From Methylobacterium sp. Leaf112 (GTDB taxonomy: Bacteria; Pseudomonadota; Alphaproteobacteria; Rhizobiales; Beijerinckiaceae): DNA of 64,000 bases. Position numbers and translations under genes: made by a program. The stretch is from assembly GCF_001423295.1 (NCBI RefSeq), contig NZ_LMNG01000031.1, positions 59,862-123,861 on the forward strand, given 5' to 3'. Positions 28,201-37,711 of the stretch are shown piece after piece. The notes under the pieces are model-generated. The model saw nothing but the letters and a program-made list of their open reading frames with translations, had not been told where the DNA came from and searched no databases. Every line of letters begins with the position of its first letter. Positions within the stretch are counted from its first letter, which is position 1.

Positions 28201-31199
28201 ACCTGCCGGCGCTCCTCGACGATTGGGTAGCGGCAGAGGGCGCCAACTTCCTCATGCGCGGCGGCCGGCTCAGGCGCGTCGAGGCGCGGGTGAAGCCGTA
28301 CGTGGATGGTCCGATGCCGACCGATCTCGGCGCCGACCTCGCCGGCCTCATCGCCGTCGCCCGCCATTTCCGGGCCGGGTGCCCAGAGGACGCTCAGCTT
28401 GCCGGCCTCGAGCCTCCCTGGAACCGGCCCGAGACCAACGCGGACGCGTTTCAGGCGCCCCTCGATTGGGCGGAGAAGATCGAGAAGCTCGTGGCGGTTC
28501 TCGGTCCGCAGACTCTCGGACCGCAGACCGCCGGGCGCGATGCCCTGCGCGACCACCTTGTGCGGTTCGTTCGGGGCGAGGGGCGGGGGCTTGCCGAGGG
28601 GGGCGGCATCGCCCGGGCTTACCGGGCGTTCGGCCGCGACCGGGCTGCCGTCACGCGGACCGGAGCCGCACTGGCACGCCTCGCCGGCCGCAACGACCCC
28701 CAGGAGCCCATCGAGCCGGGGCCGAACTGGATCGACGCCACCCTGAGGCGGATCTCGAATTGGGCCGGTGGGCTCGGCCGAGCGCAGGCGTGGTGCGCGT
28801 GGCAGGCCGCCTCCGCGACCGCCCGTGCCGCCGGCCTCGCCCCGCTCGTCGATGGACTGGAAACCGGCCGGCTCACGCCCGACGCGGCCGAGCCGGCGTT
28901 CGAGGCCGCCTACGCGCGCTGGTGGATCGACCGGGTGGTCTCCGATGATCCCGTCCTCGCCCGTTTCCTACCCGAGCGCCACGAGGATGCCATCGCACGC
29001 TTCCGCGCCGCCGACATCCGGGTGGCCGATCTCGCCAAGCGCGTGGTCCGCGCCCGGCTCGCCGACGGCGTCCCGGCCCCCACTGCCTTCGGCGCGGATC
29101 CCGAATGGGGCACCCTCTCGCGCGAGCTGACGAAGAAGGCGCAGCACATGCCCCTGCGCAAGCTGTTCGCGAAGATGCCCAGGGCGCTGACCCGGCTGAC
29201 TCCCTGCGTGATGATGAGCCCGCTCTCCATCGCCCAGTACTGGCCGCCGGATTCGACGCCGTTCGACGTGGTGATCTTCGACGAGGCCTCGCAGATCGCA
29301 CCCTGGGACGCCATCGGGGCCATCGCGCGCGGCCGGCAGGCGGTGATCGTCGGCGATCCCGAGCAATTGCCGCCGACCAACGTCGGCGACCGGGGCGTCG
29401 ACACCATCGAGGACGGGTCCGACGTCGCCGACCAGGAATCGATCCTCGACGAGTGCCTCGCCGCCAACATCCCGCGGCGTAACCTCGACTGGCACTACCG
29501 CAGCCGTCACGAGAGCCTCATCGCGTTCTCCAACGCCCGCTATTACAGCGGGCGGCTCGTCACCTTCCCAACGCCCGTCACCGACGATCGTGCGGTTCGC
29601 CTCACCCTGGTGCCGGATGGACTCTACGAGCGCGGCGGAGCTCGTGTGAACCGGCCCGAGGCGCGGGCCGTCGTCGCCGAGATCGTCCGGCGCCTGCGCG
29701 AGCCAGCCTTCGCCGTCGAGCGCCGGTCGCTCGGCATCGTCACCTTCAACGGCGAGCAGCAGCGCCTCATCGAGAACCTGCTGGACGAGCAGCGCCGGGC
29801 GCACCCCGACCTCGAACCGTACTTCGACCGTGACCACTGGCACGAGCCGGTCTTCGTGAAGAACCTCGAGAATGTGCAGGGCGACGAGCGCGACGCGATC
29901 CTGTTCTCCTTGGCCGTGGGACCCGATGCGACCGGCCGGGTCGGCAGTACCGTTTCCTCCCTCAACCGGGAGGGCGGGCACCGGCGCCTCAACGTCGCGA
30001 TCACCCGGGCGCGCCGCGAACTCGTGGTCTTCGCATCCCTTCGTCCCGAGCAGATCGATCTCGGCCGCAGCGGTGCGCGCGGGGTGCGCGACTTCAAGCA
30101 TTTCCTCGAATTCGCCGAGCGGGGCCCAAGGGCGCTCGCCGAGGCGTTCGCCCCGACCGGCGGCGACGTGGAATCGCCCTTCGAGGCCGCCGTGATGGCG
30201 GCGCTGGCGGCCAGGGGCTGGACCGTCCACACCCAGATCGGAGTCTCGGGCTTCCGGATCGACCTCGGCGTCGTCCACCCCGACGCGCCGGGCCGCTATC
30301 TCGCCGGCATCGAGTGCGACGGCGCCACCTATCACCGCTCGGCAACGGCGCGGGACCGGGACCGTCTGCGCGAGCAGGTGCTCGTCGACCTCGGCTGGCG
30401 CATCCGCCGGGTCTGGAGCACGGATTGGTGGATGGATGCGGGCGGCGCCCTCGAAAAGCTCCACGCACGCCTGACGGACGATCTCAGTGCCGACCGCCGG
30501 CAGGCCGCCGAGGTTGCGGCGGCCGCCGAACCGCCCGTTCCCACGGTTTCCGAACCCTCGAGTCCTTCGCCGGCCGAGGCGTCGACCGGTGGCTCCGCCG
30601 ATGCCTCGCTGCCCGAATCCGACGATGCTCCACCGGCGCGGCTCTATGCCGACCGCGCGACTTCGCCCGACCCGGCGCCATCGACCCAAGTGAGCTATCG
30701 CCTCGCCGATCCGGCCGCTATCGGCGTGCCCATCGAACCGGCCCGATTCCACGAACTCGCCTACCGGCCAGTCCTGGCAGCGGCGATCGCGCACGTCCTC
30801 GCCGTCGAAGCACCGATCTACGAGGATGTCCTCGTGCGCCGCGTCAGTCGCGCCCATGGGATCGCCCGCGTCAGCCCGCCCGTCCGCGACGCGATCCTCG
30901 ATGGCATCGACCGAGCCATCGCCCGCACGGACGACGAGGGCCGCGCCCTGCTGTGGCCACCGGGCGAGGCGCCAAGCGTGAGCCGGCCCCATCGTCCGGC
31001 CGATCCGGCCGTGCGCGGCCATTCCGAGACGCCGATGCCCGAGCTCGTCGGCCTCGCCGAAGCCGTGCCCGTCGGGACCCCGGACACCGACCGAGTCCGC
31101 CTCATGGCGCGCGCCCACGGCCTCTCCCGGGTCGAGGCCACGACGCGCGCCCGCTTCGAGCGGGCCATCGCGTTCATCGAACGCCCTACGCCCGACTGA
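25290..31199 (+). CDS. Giant DUF4011-helicase-nuclease-DUF3320 protein (Hhe-like, likely anti-phage)
   Basis: 1969 residues, GTG start with a GAGGAGGGA ribosome site. Domains in order: a transglutaminase-like segment with Cys220 (GTCLDLSLLYA) and His246 (TTGHALVGLWL); DUF4011 from ~376 (LLDLTLRNKLLNFRPGK); an SF1 Upf1/UvrD-type helicase with Walker A GPPGTGKS at 686-693, Walker B DEAS at 1331-1334, VGDPEQLPPTN, WHYRSRHESL and AITRARREL near 1570; a PD-(D/E)xK-like nuclease (~1628-1735) with SPFEAAV, FRIDLGVV and IECDGATYHRS (Glu1675, Asp1677); a Pro/Ala-rich linker; and DUF3320 from ~1820. All core motifs are intact. From memory, proteins of this plan have been shown to protect against phages; the role here is inferred. 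Confidence 0.9.
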   Translation: MSDGFIEIGCEGAEHVSLAAHANAIPVLREIVVRNGLAADLSEIALRIESRPPVVRPLILRIDRVAAGASHTVSTSDMRLDAAALAGFTEASHFDLVVSLTEAGGAVAETVRTLRLLPPTHWGGAASAPELLAAFVRPNDPAVDGILRDAATKLRAAGRDPALNGYADGTKARVWEMAESIWAALADRRLAYVLPPASFEQTGQKVRGPSDILERRVGTCLDLSLLYAACLEQAGLGPLVVLTTGHALVGLWLTDTALPGAVLDDMQTLRKRRDLEDMILVELTLLTRTPPARFEAAVKHGAGQAEEGAPADLDVALDIRRCRRHGIRPLDLGGARPIDPPPVEFASLDRGLSDPPPFRDEEIRRVEPTPAGPVDRLELWKRRLLDLTLRNKLLNFRPGKASVTLACPDADTLEDRLAAGHALRFMPAPGPPEGQSTNAAPRFRSDDAQRQEVATALAGDDVHTTLTADELDRRLLDLYRLARNGFEEGGANVLFLAAGFLSWTRKPGEAAHRAPLLLIPVALQRSSARAGLRLTLHDDEIRINPTLIELLRQDFRLSLPELEDDLPRDGAGIDVAAIIRTVRGHVRDLKGWEVVPDVVLSTFSFTKFLMWKDLVDRADLLKRNPVVRHLLETPKHAYGDGTPFPEPGRLDAEHPPDTVFAPLSADSSQLSAVIAAGQGKDFVLFGPPGTGKSQTIGNMIAHCLAQGRTVLFVSQKTAALEVVRRRLQEIGLGDHCLEVHSTKAQKSSVLAQLRKAWHERAAPSRAEWGAATGELGILRTELNRLVTALHRRRENGMSAYEAFGRVVSMGTTAPPVTLAWPEHRAHDATTLAQLRTACRDLRPVLAALGSPVGHPLLGLAAKDWSPAWRDATAAAIIAHSDALIALRASGQTFARDLGLSELLSTVAGTRGLVVLGAYLVRPEAACGVAFLADATGDLRRAVAARARFQAARDAGLARLTAHYRTGLLDADLPALLDDWVAAEGANFLMRGGRLRRVEARVKPYVDGPMPTDLGADLAGLIAVARHFRAGCPEDAQLAGLEPPWNRPETNADAFQAPLDWAEKIEKLVAVLGPQTLGPQTAGRDALRDHLVRFVRGEGRGLAEGGGIARAYRAFGRDRAAVTRTGAALARLAGRNDPQEPIEPGPNWIDATLRRISNWAGGLGRAQAWCAWQAASATARAAGLAPLVDGLETGRLTPDAAEPAFEAAYARWWIDRVVSDDPVLARFLPERHEDAIARFRAADIRVADLAKRVVRARLADGVPAPTAFGADPEWGTLSRELTKKAQHMPLRKLFAKMPRALTRLTPCVMMSPLSIAQYWPPDSTPFDVVIFDEASQIAPWDAIGAIARGRQAVIVGDPEQLPPTNVGDRGVDTIEDGSDVADQESILDECLAANIPRRNLDWHYRSRHESLIAFSNARYYSGRLVTFPTPVTDDRAVRLTLVPDGLYERGGARVNRPEARAVVAEIVRRLREPAFAVERRSLGIVTFNGEQQRLIENLLDEQRRAHPDLEPYFDRDHWHEPVFVKNLENVQGDERDAILFSLAVGPDATGRVGSTVSSLNREGGHRRLNVAITRARRELVVFASLRPEQIDLGRSGARGVRDFKHFLEFAERGPRALAEAFAPTGGDVESPFEAAVMAALAARGWTVHTQIGVSGFRIDLGVVHPDAPGRYLAGIECDGATYHRSATARDRDRLREQVLVDLGWRIRRVWSTDWWMDAGGALEKLHARLTDDLSADRRQAAEVAAAAEPPVPTVSEPSSPSPAEASTGGSADASLPESDDAPPARLYADRATSPDPAPSTQVSYRLADPAAIGVPIEPARFHELAYRPVLAAAIAHVLAVEAPIYEDVLVRRVSRAHGIARVSPPVRDAILDGIDRAIARTDDEGRALLWPPGEAPSVSRPHRPADPAVRGHSETPMPELVGLAEAVPVGTPDTDRVRLMARAHGLSRVEATTRARFERAIAFIERPTPD

Positions 31200-31218
31200 G
31201 GCCGGTTGGAGCCTCGCC

Positions 31219-32292
31219 TCAATGCCCAGCCGACGCCGGCTCCGTCTTGCCCGACCCGAACAGAGCGCGGACCCACCGGACGAGGGGTGCCAGGACGAAC
31301 TGCGCCACGGGAATCGTCAGGCCCCCGGCAACGAGACCGATCAGGCCCGACAGGGTTGCGGTGGTGAGCCATTCTGCGGCGGCGGCAACGCTCGGAACCG
31401 CTGTGGCCATCCACTTCGCCGCATCGTGGACGAGGTGGGCGGGGGCGGTGACGCCGAAATGCTCCAGGCCGTGTAGCAGGATGCCGCCGCCGACCCACAG
31501 CATCGCGGCGGTACCGAGGATGGCAAGGCCGCTGAGGAAGTACGGCATCCCGACCACGAGGGCGCGCCCGAACCCGCGTGTCACCGGTCGCAGGGCGCGG
31601 TCCGGGCCGGAGGCGGCCCCCGGTCCCGCGTCGCGCAGGCCCAGCAGCGTCGAGGCCGGGCGGTCGTTGGCGGCCAGCGCCACGCCCGCATCGTCCGCCT
31701 TCACGATGAGGGCGACGGCGCCGTAGACGAGGAGGGTCACGCCGATGCCCACCACGGCGAGGATCGCCGCCTGAGTCACCGTCGATTCCGTGGTGAGGGA
31801 GGCCAGCGTGAGGGCCATCACCTCGGCCGAGAGGATGAAGTCGGTCTGGATCGCGCCGCGCACGCGCTGGTCTTCCTGCGCCTGAGCATCCTGCGGGCCG
31901 GTGGCGACCGCCGCCGCGGGGGCATGATCGGAGGCCGGCACGAAGGCATGGAGGATCTTCTCGGCGCCCTCGTAGCAGAGGTAGAGTCCACCCAGCATGA
32001 GCAGGGGCGTGATCACCCACGGCACGAGGTAGCTGAGCAGCAGGGCGCCCGGCAGCAGGAACAGGAGCTTGTTCTTGAGTGACCCCACGGCGATGCGCCA
32101 GACGATGGGCAACTCGCGCGCGGCGGCGAAGCCCACGACGTAGCGCGGCGTCACGGCGGCATCGTCGATGACGATGCCGAGCGCCTTGGTGCCGGCCTTG
32201 CCGGCCTGGGCGACCACGTCGTCGAGGGAGGCCGCCGCCACCCGGGCCAGGGCCGCAACGTCGTCGAGTAATGCCAGAAGTCCGAAGCTCAC
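31219..32292 (-). CDS. DUF808-family inner-membrane protein
   Basis: 357 residues from the GTG at 32292, where the conserved opening SFGLLALLDDVAALARVAA begins; an ATG at 32319 would add nine unconserved residues. Multi-pass membrane protein with typical DUF808 blocks: QAGKAGTKALGIVIDDAAVTP, GALLLSYLVPWVI, LCYEGAEKI and IQTDFILSAEVMALTL. E. coli YedI is a relative. The function is unknown. The convergent neighbour is the large helicase gene, 19 bases away. Confidence 0.88.
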   Translation of the reverse strand: MSFGLLALLDDVAALARVAAASLDDVVAQAGKAGTKALGIVIDDAAVTPRYVVGFAAARELPIVWRIAVGSLKNKLLFLLPGALLLSYLVPWVITPLLMLGGLYLCYEGAEKILHAFVPASDHAPAAAVATGPQDAQAQEDQRVRGAIQTDFILSAEVMALTLASLTTESTVTQAAILAVVGIGVTLLVYGAVALIVKADDAGVALAANDRPASTLLGLRDAGPGAASGPDRALRPVTRGFGRALVVGMPYFLSGLAILGTAAMLWVGGGILLHGLEHFGVTAPAHLVHDAAKWMATAVPSVAAAAEWLTTATLSGLIGLVAGGLTIPVAQFVLAPLVRWVRALFGSGKTEPASAGH

Positions 32293-32434
32293 GGTCGTCC
32301 ATCCCCGGTCCGGCGCCATCCGCGTCGCGCCCCGGACAGAGGCATGACACGGATCGTCGCATCCGCAAGCCGAAGCGTGCCGATCGCAACCGACAAAGCA
32401 CTGTATCCTTCCGCAACCGGCGGGTGGCCCGACC

Positions 32435-33781
32435 TCAACAGGCCGCGACGTTCACCGCGAGGCCCCCCAGGGACGTCTCCTTGTACTTGTCCTGCATGTC
32501 GGCACCGGTCTGGCGCATGGTCTCGATGACCTCGTCGAGGGAGACGCGGTGGATACCGTCGCCCCGTAGGGCCAGGGAGGCGGCCACCACGGCCTTGTTG
32601 GCCCCGAAGGCGTTGCGCTCGATGCAGGGGATCTGGACCAGACCGCCGATGGGATCGCAGGTCATGCCGAGATGGTGTTCCATGGCGATCTCGGCGGCGT
32701 TTTCGACCTGCTCCGGCGACCCGCCGAGGAAAGCCGCGAACCCGGCGGCCGCCATGGCGGCGGCGGAGCCGACCTCGCCTTGGCACCCGACCTCCGCGCC
32801 GGAGATCGACGCACGGGTCTTGATCAGCCCGCCGACAGCCGCGGCCGTCAGCAGATAGTCGCGCCCCCGTGCCTCCGACCAGTCGGGGCAGAAATCGCGG
32901 GCGTAGCGAAGGACGGCCGGCACGATGCCGGCCGCCCCGTTGGTGGGTGCCGTGACCACGCGACCGCCCGAGGCGTTCTCCTCGTTCACCGCGAGGGCGA
33001 ACAGGCTGATCCAGTCGACGATCTCATGGGCCGGGCGCAGGTTGCGCAGGCGCCCGGCCGTCAGGTCCTCGTGCAGGCGTCGCGCCCGGCGCCGGACCTT
33101 GAGGCCGCCGGGCAGTTCACCGCCCTGGCGCAGGCCGCGCTCGATGCAGGCGAACATGGCCTCCGCGATGGCATCCAGGCCCTGATCCACGGCTTCGGGC
33201 GAGCGGGTCGCGCCCTCGTTGGCCCGCTGCACGGCGGCGATGGACAGGCCGGTGCGGGAACAGACCGCCAGGAGTTCCGCCGCACTGGCGTAGGGCAGGG
33301 GAAAGGCCGCCTCCGGTCCCGGCTCGGGCCCGGCTTCGGACACCACGAAGCCGCCGCCCACGGAATAGAACACCTGGGCGAGGCGGGAATCGTCCGCCGC
33401 ATCGAGGGCCGTGAACCGCATCCCGTTGGTGTGGAGCGGAAGCACTTCGGTGAAATTGAACACGAGGTCGTGGGCGGGATCGAAGGCCGGGCCGCCGAGC
33501 CACAGGCGCTTGTCCCGGGCCAGATCCGCCACGAGACCCGCAACGGCGTCGGGATCGATCCGGTCCGGCGCATGCCCGAGGAGGCCGAGGGCCACGGCCA
33601 CGTCGGTGCCATGGCCGCGCCCGGTCCAGGCCAGGGACCCGAACAGTTCGGCCCGGATGCGCGCGACGTTCGTCATGCCCCGGACGCGCTCGCGGAACCG
33701 CAGGGCCGCCACCATGGGGCCGACCGTGTGCGAGCTCGACGGGCCGATGCCGATCTTGAAAAGGTCGAAGGCACTGATCAT
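32435..33781 (-). CDS. sdaA: L-serine ammonia-lyase (iron-sulfur type)
   Basis: 448 residues, single-chain SdaA type that deaminates L-serine to pyruvate and ammonia in the cytoplasm. Starts with the conserved [22 protein letters not shown] in pieces ([18 protein letters not shown]). The catalytic domain shows [14 protein letters not shown] and the cysteines of the [4Fe-4S] site in [17 protein letters not shown] and QIPCIERNA. The ATG at 33781 opens exactly at the family start. A 373-base divergent region separates it from the cysteine synthase gene; both use serine-linked carbon, so shared control is possible. Confidence 0.96.
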   Translation of the reverse strand: MISAFDLFKIGIGPSSSHTVGPMVAALRFRERVRGMTNVARIRAELFGSLAWTGRGHGTDVAVALGLLGHAPDRIDPDAVAGLVADLARDKRLWLGGPAFDPAHDLVFNFTEVLPLHTNGMRFTALDAADDSRLAQVFYSVGGGFVVSEAGPEPGPEAAFPLPYASAAELLAVCSRTGLSIAAVQRANEGATRSPEAVDQGLDAIAEAMFACIERGLRQGGELPGGLKVRRRARRLHEDLTAGRLRNLRPAHEIVDWISLFALAVNEENASGGRVVTAPTNGAAGIVPAVLRYARDFCPDWSEARGRDYLLTAAAVGGLIKTRASISGAEVGCQGEVGSAAAMAAAGFAAFLGGSPEQVENAAEIAMEHHLGMTCDPIGGLVQIPCIERNAFGANKAVVAASLALRGDGIHRVSLDEVIETMRQTGADMQDKYKETSLGGLAVNVAAC

Positions 33782-34154
33782 CGGCGTGGGAATCCGGGTG
33801 GGTGACGGGGGCCGATGCGCGCGTCCTACGCCGTTTCGCGGACCCTCACAAAGCGAGACGGCGAGGCGGGGAGCAGGAAACGGGCCGCTCGCACGCCCGG
33901 CGCGGATCGTGGGCACGGAACGTATCTTCCCCGGGCGGCCGGGATCGGAGAACGGCCGCCTCCCGCCGCGGCGCCGGGACGGTCATTCCTCCAAAGATGA
34001 AATGCCGCCCGGGAAAGACCGCCCCGGCGCTTGAGATCGGGGCGGGAATCCTCGATTCCTTCCCATGCGCGCGTCGCGCCGGCCGGCTGTCGTGGGCGAG
34101 GGCGGATGGCGGCGAGTCGACGCGCGACGGATCTCCTACGGAACGGCACGCCCC
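33782..34154. other. Divergent control region between sdaA and cysK
   Basis: 373 bases between two divergent genes. It should contain both promoters. No clear operator, riboswitch or small gene was recognised. Confidence 0.4.
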
Positions 34155-35189
34155 ATGACGCGGCATCAAGACATCCTCTCGGCCATCGGCGGCACGCCGC
34201 TGATCCGGCTGGCGCGCGCTTCCGAGGAGACCGGGTGCACGATCCTCGGCAAGGCCGAGTTCCTGAATCCAGGCCTGTCGGTGAAGGACCGCGCCGCCCT
34301 CTCCATCGTGCGGGACGCGGAGGCGCGCGGGCTCGTCCGCCCCGGCGGCACCATCGTGGAGGGCACCGCCGGCAACACCGGCATCGGGCTCGCCCTCGTC
34401 GCATCCGTGCGCGGCTACCGCACGGTGATCGTGATTCCCGAGACGCAATCGGCCGAGAAGAAGGAAACCTTGCGGCTCGCGGGCGCCCGTCTCGTCGAGG
34501 TGCCGGCGGTGCCGTTCTCGAACCCGAACAACTACGTCCACGCCGCGCGCCGCCTCGCCGAGGCGCTCAGTGCCACCGAGCCGGCAGGCGCGTTCTTCGC
34601 CGACCAGTTCGACAACGTCGCCAACCGGCAGGCCCATGTAGAGACCACCGGCCCGGAAATCTTCGCCGCCACGGACGGCGCCGTCGACGGATTCGTCTGC
34701 GCGGCCGGCACCGGCGGGACCCTGGCCGGCACGGCGCAGGCCCTGCGCGCCCTGAAGCCCAGCATCCGCATCGCGCTCGCGGACCCGGAGGGCTCGGCGC
34801 TGCACGCCTACTACACCGACGGCACCCTGAAGGCCGAGGGCTCCTCCATCACAGAGGGCATCGGCCAGGGCCGGGTGACCCGCAACCTCGAAGGTTTTCG
34901 GCCGGACCATTCATTCCGCATCCCCGACCGCGAGGCCCTCGACCACGTCTTCGGCCTCATGCGCGAGGAGGGCCTCAGTCTCGGGGGCTCATCGGGGATC
35001 AACGTCGCGGGAGCGATCCGGCTGGCGCGGGAACTCGGTCCGGGCCACACCATCGTGACGATCCTGTGCGACGGTGCCGCCCGGTACGCCTCGAAGCTGT
35101 TCAACCCAGGCTTCCTGAGAGAGCGCGGCCTGCCGATCCCGGGCTGGCTCGAAGGGACGCCCGAAGCGCTCCCGGATTGGCGGGCGTAG
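34155..35189 (+). CDS. cysK: Cysteine synthase A-like PLP enzyme
   Basis: 344 residues, O-acetylserine sulfhydrylase superfamily. The PLP lysine lies in LSVKDRAALS, the substrate loop is EGTAGNTGIGLA (alphaproteobacterial variant of TSGNTGI), and the phosphate loop is AAGTGGTLAG. The C-terminal part has EEGLSLGGSSGINVAGA and LCDGAARYASKLF. It makes cysteine from O-acetylserine and sulfide by family knowledge; a cystathionine beta-synthase-like or related specificity cannot be excluded. The ATG at 34155 begins the conserved sequence. Confidence 0.88.
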   Translation: MTRHQDILSAIGGTPLIRLARASEETGCTILGKAEFLNPGLSVKDRAALSIVRDAEARGLVRPGGTIVEGTAGNTGIGLALVASVRGYRTVIVIPETQSAEKKETLRLAGARLVEVPAVPFSNPNNYVHAARRLAEALSATEPAGAFFADQFDNVANRQAHVETTGPEIFAATDGAVDGFVCAAGTGGTLAGTAQALRALKPSIRIALADPEGSALHAYYTDGTLKAEGSSITEGIGQGRVTRNLEGFRPDHSFRIPDREALDHVFGLMREEGLSLGGSSGINVAGAIRLARELGPGHTIVTILCDGAARYASKLFNPGFLRERGLPIPGWLEGTPEALPDWRA

Positions 35190-35316
35190 GAATTCTTCGA
35201 GCGCGTCGTCCCTTCAAGAGCGCCGAACAGAACCGTCTGCTCTAAGCCGGAGCTGAAGGGACCTACCGAAGGCGAGCCGTGATGCCGGACCGTCGGTAGA
35301 AAGAAAGAGGTGTAGC

Positions 35317-35841
35317 ATGGTGGATCGCAGATCGTGGCTCCGGGCCGGCGCGTTGTCGATCGTTGCGCTATGGACCTGCTTGCCGGCCTTCCCGGCGACG
35401 GCACAGGGGATCAGCCTGCCCGACGGCGCCGAGGCCGCGGCAAGGCTTCCTCCGGGCGACGTGATGGCGAAGGCGCAGGCCCTTCTCGAGGTGGGTCGCG
35501 GAGACGAGGCGGCATTCTGGTTCTATGCTGGACAGTTGCGCTATCGTAGCTATCTGGCAGCGCATCGCGATCTTGATCCGACGGGGCACCCGGCTCTTTT
35601 CGCCGCGCTTATCGAGACGATTGGGCGGCCGGTGAACGAGTACGCCTTCGGCGACGTCACGAAGCTGGCAAGTACGATCTCGATGGTTCTGGAATGGGAT
35701 CGGCGCTACCCCGATCCGTCGCTGGCTGGCGCTGGGCACGAAAAGACGCGAAACGGTCTCGAAGGCCTTCGAGAGCAGATCATGGCCCAGGCCGATAGCA
35801 TCCGCCGCGAGCGGCAGCAGCGGGGATTGCCAAACCGGTAG
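35317..35841 (+). CDS. Secreted protein of unknown function
   Basis: 174 residues with a Sec signal peptide (WLRAGALSIVALWTCLPAFPATAQG, cleavage near residue 30). The mature part is helical: MAKAQALLEVGRGDEAAFWFYAGQLRYR resembles a tetratricopeptide-like pair of helices, then IETIGRPVNEYAFGDV. No named family is certain. A GAAAGAGGT ribosome site precedes the ATG. Confidence 0.75.
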   Translation: MVDRRSWLRAGALSIVALWTCLPAFPATAQGISLPDGAEAAARLPPGDVMAKAQALLEVGRGDEAAFWFYAGQLRYRSYLAAHRDLDPTGHPALFAALIETIGRPVNEYAFGDVTKLASTISMVLEWDRRYPDPSLAGAGHEKTRNGLEGLREQIMAQADSIRRERQQRGLPNR

Positions 35842-36130
35842 GAGCCGCCGACGGGGCCACAGCGATGCCGTTCTGTCAGGCATTCTAAGCTTGGCGGACT
35901 TCATCGGGCCAGCGCGACCAATCCGATCGTGACGCGCCGACCTCGGACGCCCGACCTCGAAACGTCCGCCAACAGGTTTGCATTCACGCCGTCACAACCT
36001 CGCCCGAGGCGGCCACACGAATTCGGGGGATGGAACACACCTGCGAACCGGCGCATCCCTTGCCCCGGAGCGCCGAGTGTTGACCACGACACCACCATTC
36101 CCAACCGGTGACGGCGAAAAAGGTGGACGC

Positions 36131-36260
36131 ATGAGCGGCCACGACTGGTCGGGCTCGCCGCTCCGACCTCCCGAGACTTGGCCCGTGCCCTCGGTGTGGT
36201 CGCCGGCCTGATGTTGGGATCGGCCTTTCCCGTGTTCGCCGCGTGGGAAGCGGCTGTCGA
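36131..36260 (+). pseudogene. N-terminal remnant of a PAS-type sensor histidine kinase
   Basis: From the ATG at 36131 (AAAAAGGTGG ribosome site) the frame reads MSGHDWSGSPLRPPETWPVP, the hallmark opening of a family of PAS/HWE histidine kinases. After a one-base shift near 36188 the homologous continuation GVVAGLMLGSAFPVFAAW follows in another frame. Beyond ~36245 the similarity ends abruptly. No kinase domain is present. This is a decayed fragment. Confidence 0.6.
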
Positions 36261-36337
36261 GTTCTTCGCCGAAAGCGGAACCCACGGGTTCGAATTGTTG
36301 CACAAGTCGTGTTGTGTCGAGGCTCCGGCGCGAACCC

Positions 36338-37072
36338 TCAAGCGGCGCGCGCCTCCGACACGCCCGGCATGACGTCGGCGTACACGGATTCGGGTAGCCC
36401 GTACGCACCCGCTGCCGTGCCGAGCAGTAGGGCGCGATCGCGGATCACGATCATGCCGCGATGGATCGCGACGGCTCCCCGGGCTACGAGGCCGTGCAGA
36501 GCCATCGTCACGCCGGCGCGGCGCACGCCGAGGATCAGGGACAGGAACTCGTGCGTCAGTGTGATGTCCTCGCGACCGAGGCGGTCGTGGCTCATGAGCA
36601 ACCAACGGGCCAGGCGCTGTTCGATGGGAAAGCGCCCGTTGCACAGAGCCGTCTGCGCCACTTGGATCGAAAAGGCATAGGCGTAGCGCAGCAGATGCAG
36701 ATGCAGGATGCGGTTCGCGGCCAAAGCCTCCTGAAAGTCTGAGGCCGGGATACGTAGAACCCGACATGGGATCTGCACGAAAGCATCGTACGGCGCCTGC
36801 TCGACTCCGTAAAGAAGCGGAAGGCCCGTCATACCCTCCGGGCCAACCAAACCCGTTTCCATTCCGATATCGCCTGGCGTTCGAGCGACAATAGAAATGA
36901 TACCCGGGCCAGGAAAACACACATGCGAGATCGTCTCGAGGGACGTTTCGACGACATGATGCTGGTCCAGCGATACGGACGTGAGATGTGGAGCGAGCGC
37001 CTCGAATAGATCCGGCCGCAGATTGGCCAGAAGTCTATTCTGTAAACCGGTTTGATCGAGATGCGGGGGCAT
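36338..37072 (-). CDS. Crp/Fnr-family transcriptional regulator
   Basis: 244 residues. The N-terminal cyclic-nucleotide-like beta barrel includes FPGPGIISIVARTPGD and METGLVGPEGMTGLPL, the variant seen in alphaproteobacterial regulators without an iron-sulfur site. The C-terminal HTH includes LTHEFLSLILGVRRAGVTMAL in pieces. It ends with VSEARAA. No FNR-type cysteine cluster, so oxygen sensing by Fe-S is unlikely. No obvious target next to it. Confidence 0.92.
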   Translation of the reverse strand: MPPHLDQTGLQNRLLANLRPDLFEALAPHLTSVSLDQHHVVETSLETISHVCFPGPGIISIVARTPGDIGMETGLVGPEGMTGLPLLYGVEQAPYDAFVQIPCRVLRIPASDFQEALAANRILHLHLLRYAYAFSIQVAQTALCNGRFPIEQRLARWLLMSHDRLGREDITLTHEFLSLILGVRRAGVTMALHGLVARGAVAIHRGMIVIRDRALLLGTAAGAYGLPESVYADVMPGVSEARAA

Positions 37073-37711
37073 GGCGGGGCCTGTATCGAAAGGACTGTTT
37101 CATTTGCCTGTCGGGTACTGGGTTTGACCGTTTGAGCCAGATTCGGTATCCTTACTTAGATACAATTTAGAAAATTAATTCAAGTTAGAAAGTAGGAGGA
37201 ATTTCATAGTAATTATTTCTTATTGAAAGGCTCGGTCCCGCAGCCTTGCAATGGAAATTGTCCACGTTTTACGCGCTTGCTGAACTTCCTACGCGAAATC
37301 TTGACGCTACTTGCCGCGCTGCGTGTGTGAGTGATCCGAACCGTACAAATGACGTTCGGCGATTGGACGCGGGCGTTCAGCCAGTCACGCGGAAAGATTC
37401 TATCGCGGGCGAATTCAGTCGATCGGAGAGGTCCGAGTCGCGAGGCCACCGGCGCCGCTCCGTCGCATGGAATGCGATCCGCACCATCGAAGCCGCACAG
37501 CTTTCGTTAAACCGACGATGCGGGTGCAGGGCAGAGATGAGCACCCGCAGAGGCGACGCTCCAATCCAATGAGGCGAAACCGATTCGATGGAAACCCCGC
37601 CGGCCACGTGGCCCGGCTTCATCGATGCCTCCTCCACAGGCTTACTTCGCCAGTGGCTGGACTTCCGGATACTGGTTAGCCTTTCTGAAGCCCGTAAACT
37701 CCTGCGTGCGG
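37073..37711. other. Gene-free stretch with an AT-rich core
   Basis: 639 bases upstream of the Crp/Fnr gene. Bases ~37140-37260 are strikingly AT-rich against the high-GC surroundings, consistent with a promoter or horizontally acquired scrap. Short open frames on both strands have no recognisable protein character. No tRNA or other RNA recognised. Confidence 0.4.

Noticed and set aside
31200..32319. DUF808 gene as part of a defence operon with the helicase-nuclease
   Set aside because: It is on the opposite strand and convergent, and DUF808 proteins are widespread housekeeping-like membrane proteins.
37140..37260. AT-rich block as a possible tRNA or attachment site
   Set aside because: No cloverleaf pairing, no CCA-like end and no direct repeat elsewhere were recognised.
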